Part shown: one piece after another, positions 12,171-14,290 of the stretch
How positions within the stretch are numbered: the stretch's first letter is position 1
How the letters are laid out: every line of letters begins with the position of its first letter
Assembly: GCA_902478985.1 (NCBI GenBank)
Contig: CABSNH010000029.1
Span: 1 to 14,290, forward strand
From: an uncultured Collinsella sp.
GTDB lineage: Bacteria; Actinomycetota; Coriobacteriia; Coriobacteriales; Coriobacteriaceae
DNA length: 14,290 nt
Reading direction: 5' to 3'
Program-made: the position numbers and the translations under genes
The notes under the pieces: generated by a model
What the model saw: the letters and a program-made list of their open reading frames with translations, nothing else
Told to the model about the DNA's origin: nothing
Databases searched by the model: none

Positions 12171-12574
12171 TGGACGCCTTCGCTACAGTCGCCGACTACG
12201 AGGCGCGCTGCGGTGCCGCCAAGGACGAGGCCAGGGTTGCCGCGCTGCTCGAGGATGCCTCGGCGTACCTGCGCGGGGCATATCGGCGCCGTATGGGTGT
12301 CCAGTACCTCGCCGGCTCGAACCCCACGTTCGATGAGAACGTGAAGTCCGTCTGCGTGGCCATGGTCGCCCGGGCGGTCAACGCGCCCGGCGCCATGGCT
12401 GGCATCACCCAGCAGTCGCAGACGACCGGCCCGTACTCGTCGAGCGTCACGTTCGCCAACCCGACTGGAGACCTCTACCTGGGGCGCTCCGACCTCAAGC
12501 GGCTCGGTCTGGCCGGGTGCCGCGTGCGCAGTATCCAGCCCATGACCGCCGCTGACCGCTGGGAGGAGGCGTGA
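12170..12574 (+). CDS. Head-tail adaptor (gp15/gp19-like connector)
   Basis: GTG 12170 shares its first base with the preceding TAG. The 134-residue protein has the adaptor pattern: MDAFATVADYEARCG at the N-terminus, then the helix EARVAALLEDASAYLRGAYRRR, a second helix (VKSVCVAMVARAVNAP), then a Gln/Thr-rich loop and the closing segment YLGRSDLKRLGL. These features are typical of the Gp19/Gp15/Gp42 phage family, which forms the first ring under the portal. Position after the capsid gene agrees. Length is normal. GTGA overlap to the next gene. Confidence 0.82.
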   Translation: MDAFATVADYEARCGAAKDEARVAALLEDASAYLRGAYRRRMGVQYLAGSNPTFDENVKSVCVAMVARAVNAPGAMAGITQQSQTTGPYSSSVTFANPTGDLYLGRSDLKRLGLAGCRVRSIQPMTAADRWEEA

Positions 12575-12918
12575 TGCCGATGGCGGGGATACCGACCGAG
12601 ACGGTTACGGTCATCTCCCGCAAGACGGTGTACGACGAACTCCACGAGCCCGTCTCCGAGGCGGTCGCCGAGCGCGACGTCGACGCCGTCGTGGCGCCCG
12701 GCGCCACCGCGGACCTCGACGCCTCGCGGCCGGAGGGCGCCACCGTGGCATACACGGTGCATCTCCCGAGGGACATGGCCGGCATCCGCCTCAAGGGCTG
12801 CTCGGTCCGCGTGCGCGGCGAGGAGCTGCGCGTCGTGGGCGACCCGAGGCCCTACGCCCCCGAGGCGTGCCCGGGACGCTGGTGCTACCCGGTCGAGCTG
12901 GAGGCGGCCGATGGCTAA
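12574..12918 (+). CDS. Head-closure (stopper) protein
   Basis: The open frame starts with GTG 12571, but ATG 12574 or ATG 12580 fit the GGGAGGAGG at 12561-12569 better; I list 12574. About 114 residues, predicted mostly beta strands (TETVTVISRKTVYDELHEPV, VAYTVHLPRDMAGIRLKGC, LRVVGDPRPYAPE). The fold outline and place in the connector block match head-completion stoppers of gp16 type, which seal the filled capsid. No enzyme motif is seen. Confidence comes mainly from gene order. Confidence 0.68.
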   Translation: MPMAGIPTETVTVISRKTVYDELHEPVSEAVAERDVDAVVAPGATADLDASRPEGATVAYTVHLPRDMAGIRLKGCSVRVRGEELRVVGDPRPYAPEACPGRWCYPVELEAADG

Positions 12919-13204
12919 GGAGTACAGCTGGGGGAAGTTCAAATGGAGCCGCCTCGGGTACGCCGAGGCGATGGACGGCAACGCCGCGCTCCAGGGGATG
13001 CTCAGGGGCAAGGCCGAGGGCATCGCCGCCCGCGCGACGTCGATGCTCGCGCCGGACGGCCACGACGTCCCGGCATTCACCGTCAGGAAGTGCCAGGGCA
13101 AGCTCGCGAAGGGCTTCTCGATCCGCGCGAACACGAGTCACGCAAAACGCGCGCAGGCCAAGCACAAGCTGCTGACCAAGGCGGCCCTGTCTTCGAAGGG
13201 ATGA
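12911..13204 (+). CDS. Neck / tail-completion protein (HK97 gp10-like class)
   Basis: ATG 12911 lies eight bases inside the previous gene. The 97-residue basic protein starts MAKEYSWGKFKWSRLGYAEA with a helix (ALQGMLRGKAEGIAARATSM) and continues with short strands and a basic end (AKRAQAKHKLLTKAALSSKG). A short helical protein with an internal repeat-poor loop between stopper and tail terminator is the usual neck or tail-completion gene of siphoviruses. Similarity by eye is modest, so the call rests on order and helix pattern. Confidence 0.65.
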   Translation: MAKEYSWGKFKWSRLGYAEAMDGNAALQGMLRGKAEGIAARATSMLAPDGHDVPAFTVRKCQGKLAKGFSIRANTSHAKRAQAKHKLLTKAALSSKG

Positions 13205-13208
13205 CCAT

Positions 13209-13562
13209 ATGGATATTGAGGCCGAAGTCGCGCGCTGCCTGTGCGAGCTCACCAATTCGGACGCGACGCTCGAGCCGGTCGCCGGGCACCCGGAGCCGTA
13301 CGTCACCGTCGAGCAGGTCGGAGGGGGCGGCGGCTTCCTTGAGCCGGTCCAGCTCGATATCGACTGCTGGGGGACCGAGGGCAAGGGCGGCAGGAAGCCG
13401 GCGAAGGCCCTCGCCGAGAAGGTGAAGGCGGCCGTCCCGTCCCTTGAGGACGAGCTTCCCGACGTCTTCCACCCGGAGGTCACGAACCAATACAAGATGC
13501 CCGACCCTGACACGCGCAGGGCGAGATACGTGGTGCAGGTCCAGCTCTGGGTCTGCGAGTAG
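13209..13562 (+). CDS. Tail terminator protein
   Basis: ATG 13209 follows AAGGGA at 13196-13201 and starts four bases after the preceding stop. The 117-residue protein starts with a helix (MDIEAEVARCLCELTNSDA), followed by strands (PYVTVEQVGGGGGFLEPVQL), a second helix (GGRKPAKALAEKVKAAV) and the closing strand YVVQVQLWVCE. This alpha/beta layout is that of the tail terminator class (DUF3168-like), which caps the tail tube and joins it to the neck. The position just before the tail tube gene is the standard one. Confidence 0.72.
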   Translation: MDIEAEVARCLCELTNSDATLEPVAGHPEPYVTVEQVGGGGGFLEPVQLDIDCWGTEGKGGRKPAKALAEKVKAAVPSLEDELPDVFHPEVTNQYKMPDPDTRRARYVVQVQLWVCE

Positions 13563-13578
13563 TAGAAAGGACGCGCGA

Positions 13579-14166
13579 ATGGCCGAAGTCAGCAACGCGA
13601 ACAACTCCAACAACGTCAGCGCCGGAAAGGGCGTGAAGGGCGGCTACATCTTCTCGGCCCCCGTCGGCACCACCCTGCCGGACAAGGTCATCAAGAACAA
13701 GAGCGAGCTCGACCCCGCATTCAAGTGCCTCGGCTTTGTCTCGGAGGACGGCTACGTCGAGTCCGTCTCCGAGGACTCCAACGACACGGTCGACATGAAC
13801 GGCGACCTCATGGACTCCAGCAACTCCAACCGAGTGGAGTCCGCGCAGCTCACGCTCGCCGAGATCAAGGCGGAGACGCTCAAGCGCCAGTACGGCGAGG
13901 ACAACGTCACCGACGAGGGCGGCATGATCACCGTCAAGCACAATTCCGACTCCCACCCGACCTTCGCCTACGTGCTGCTCCTCCTCCTGAAGAACGGCCG
14001 CAAGTGGACCAAGGTCGTTCCGCGCGGCCAGTCCTCCGAGCTCGACGACCTCACCATCTCCAGCTCCGAGCTCTGCCAGCGCGCCCTGACGATGAAGTAC
14101 CTCACCGACGAGGACGGCAACACCTGCTACGACTACATCGAGTCGACCGAGACGGCGGCGGCCTAA
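13579..14166 (+). CDS. Major tail tube protein
   Basis: ATG 13579 follows GAAAGGA at 13565-13571; the in-frame ATG at 13444 lies inside the tail terminator and gives nonsense at its start. The 195-residue product begins Asn/Ser-rich (MAEVSNANNSNNVSAGKGVK), then GGYIFSAPVGTTLP, FKCLGFVSEDGYVESVSEDS and a strand-rich core, with the typical phage tail tube phrase RVESAQLTLAEIKAETLK, ending in strands SSSELCQRALTMKYL and YDYIESTE. Length and place before the tail assembly chaperone are typical for siphovirus tube proteins. Confidence 0.88.
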   Translation: MAEVSNANNSNNVSAGKGVKGGYIFSAPVGTTLPDKVIKNKSELDPAFKCLGFVSEDGYVESVSEDSNDTVDMNGDLMDSSNSNRVESAQLTLAEIKAETLKRQYGEDNVTDEGGMITVKHNSDSHPTFAYVLLLLLKNGRKWTKVVPRGQSSELDDLTISSSELCQRALTMKYLTDEDGNTCYDYIESTETAAA

Positions 14167-14290
14167 TGGCGGCCAAGCGCCCCGAGGGCGCGCTCGAGTT
14201 CGAGTTCGACGGCAAGAAGTACCAGATCAACAAGAAGGCCATCCAGTCCATGAAGGTGCAGCGCGCCATGGCCTACGACGGCATCCCCGA
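14166..14290 (+). CDS. Tail assembly chaperone, N-terminal part (3' partial)
   Basis: ATG 14166 shares its A with the TAA of the tail tube gene. Forty-one codons are visible (MAAKRPEGALEFEFDGKKYQ, then INKKAIQSMKVQRAMAYDG) before the window ends. A small protein starting with FEFDGKKYxI after the tube gene is the usual tail assembly chaperone (lambda gpG position), often followed by a programmed frameshift that makes the longer form. The frameshift site would lie outside the window. Confidence 0.7.
   Translation, partial: MAAKRPEGALEFEFDGKKYQINKKAIQSMKVQRAMAYDGIP

Overview
The window is a 14.3 kb piece of a tailed-phage genome or prophage. It runs from the end of the replication module through a block of very small early genes, a late-gene regulator, the packaging genes, the capsid genes and the first tail genes. 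Every real gene is on the + strand. G+C is high (hand counts reach 75% in the structural genes), TTG and GTG starts are common, and the head proteins are of actinobacterial-phage type. The host is therefore probably a high-GC actinobacterium. A gut Coriobacteriia host (Collinsella, Olsenella or Eggerthella relatives) is my best guess, but it is an inference and not something the sequence proves. The gene order (HNH, small terminase, large terminase, portal, MuF-like, scaffold, HK97-fold capsid, connectors, tail tube, tail assembly chaperone) is that of a long-tailed siphovirus that probably packages from a cos site.

Region by region: (1) 1-462 is the C-terminal part of a replication initiator-like protein whose linker is encoded by 24-bp tandem repeats. 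(2) 459-3369 holds eleven tiny genes, most joined by 4-base stop/start overlaps. Five of the proteins carry clustered cysteines of zinc-ribbon type and one looks like a Lar-type restriction-alleviation protein. (3) 3370-4258 is a control region. A DUF1492-like sigma-region-4 regulator sits between two hairpin terminators. It is followed by nine 10-bp-spaced TTGCAC-like repeats, a possible -10 box and a run of hairpins that could be a small structured RNA or a structured leader. (4) 4259-6774 holds a 66-residue ORF, an HNH endonuclease, a GC-rich cos candidate and both terminase subunits. (5) 6771-9561 encodes the portal and a MuF-like protein whose C-terminus looks like an attached toxin domain. 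The G+C falls from about 75% to about 53% at that domain and stays low through the next gene, which I read as its cognate immunity gene. A DUF2513-like gene and a terminator close this insert. (6) 10424-14290 encodes scaffold, major capsid protein, a small HeH-like protein, adaptor, stopper, neck and tail terminator proteins, the tail tube protein and the start of a tail assembly chaperone.

How it works together (inference): early genes reprogram the host and counter restriction, then the DUF1492-like regulator turns on the late operon, perhaps through the TTGCAC array. Terminase with HNH help cuts and packages DNA into procapsids built on portal, scaffold and capsid protein. The MuF-toxin may be packed in the head or used in competition between lysogens, with the adjacent small acidic gene protecting the host. 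The most noteworthy parts are the MuF-toxin/immunity/DUF2513 insert, the TTGCAC array with its hairpin-rich downstream region, and the serial hairpins before the scaffold gene.
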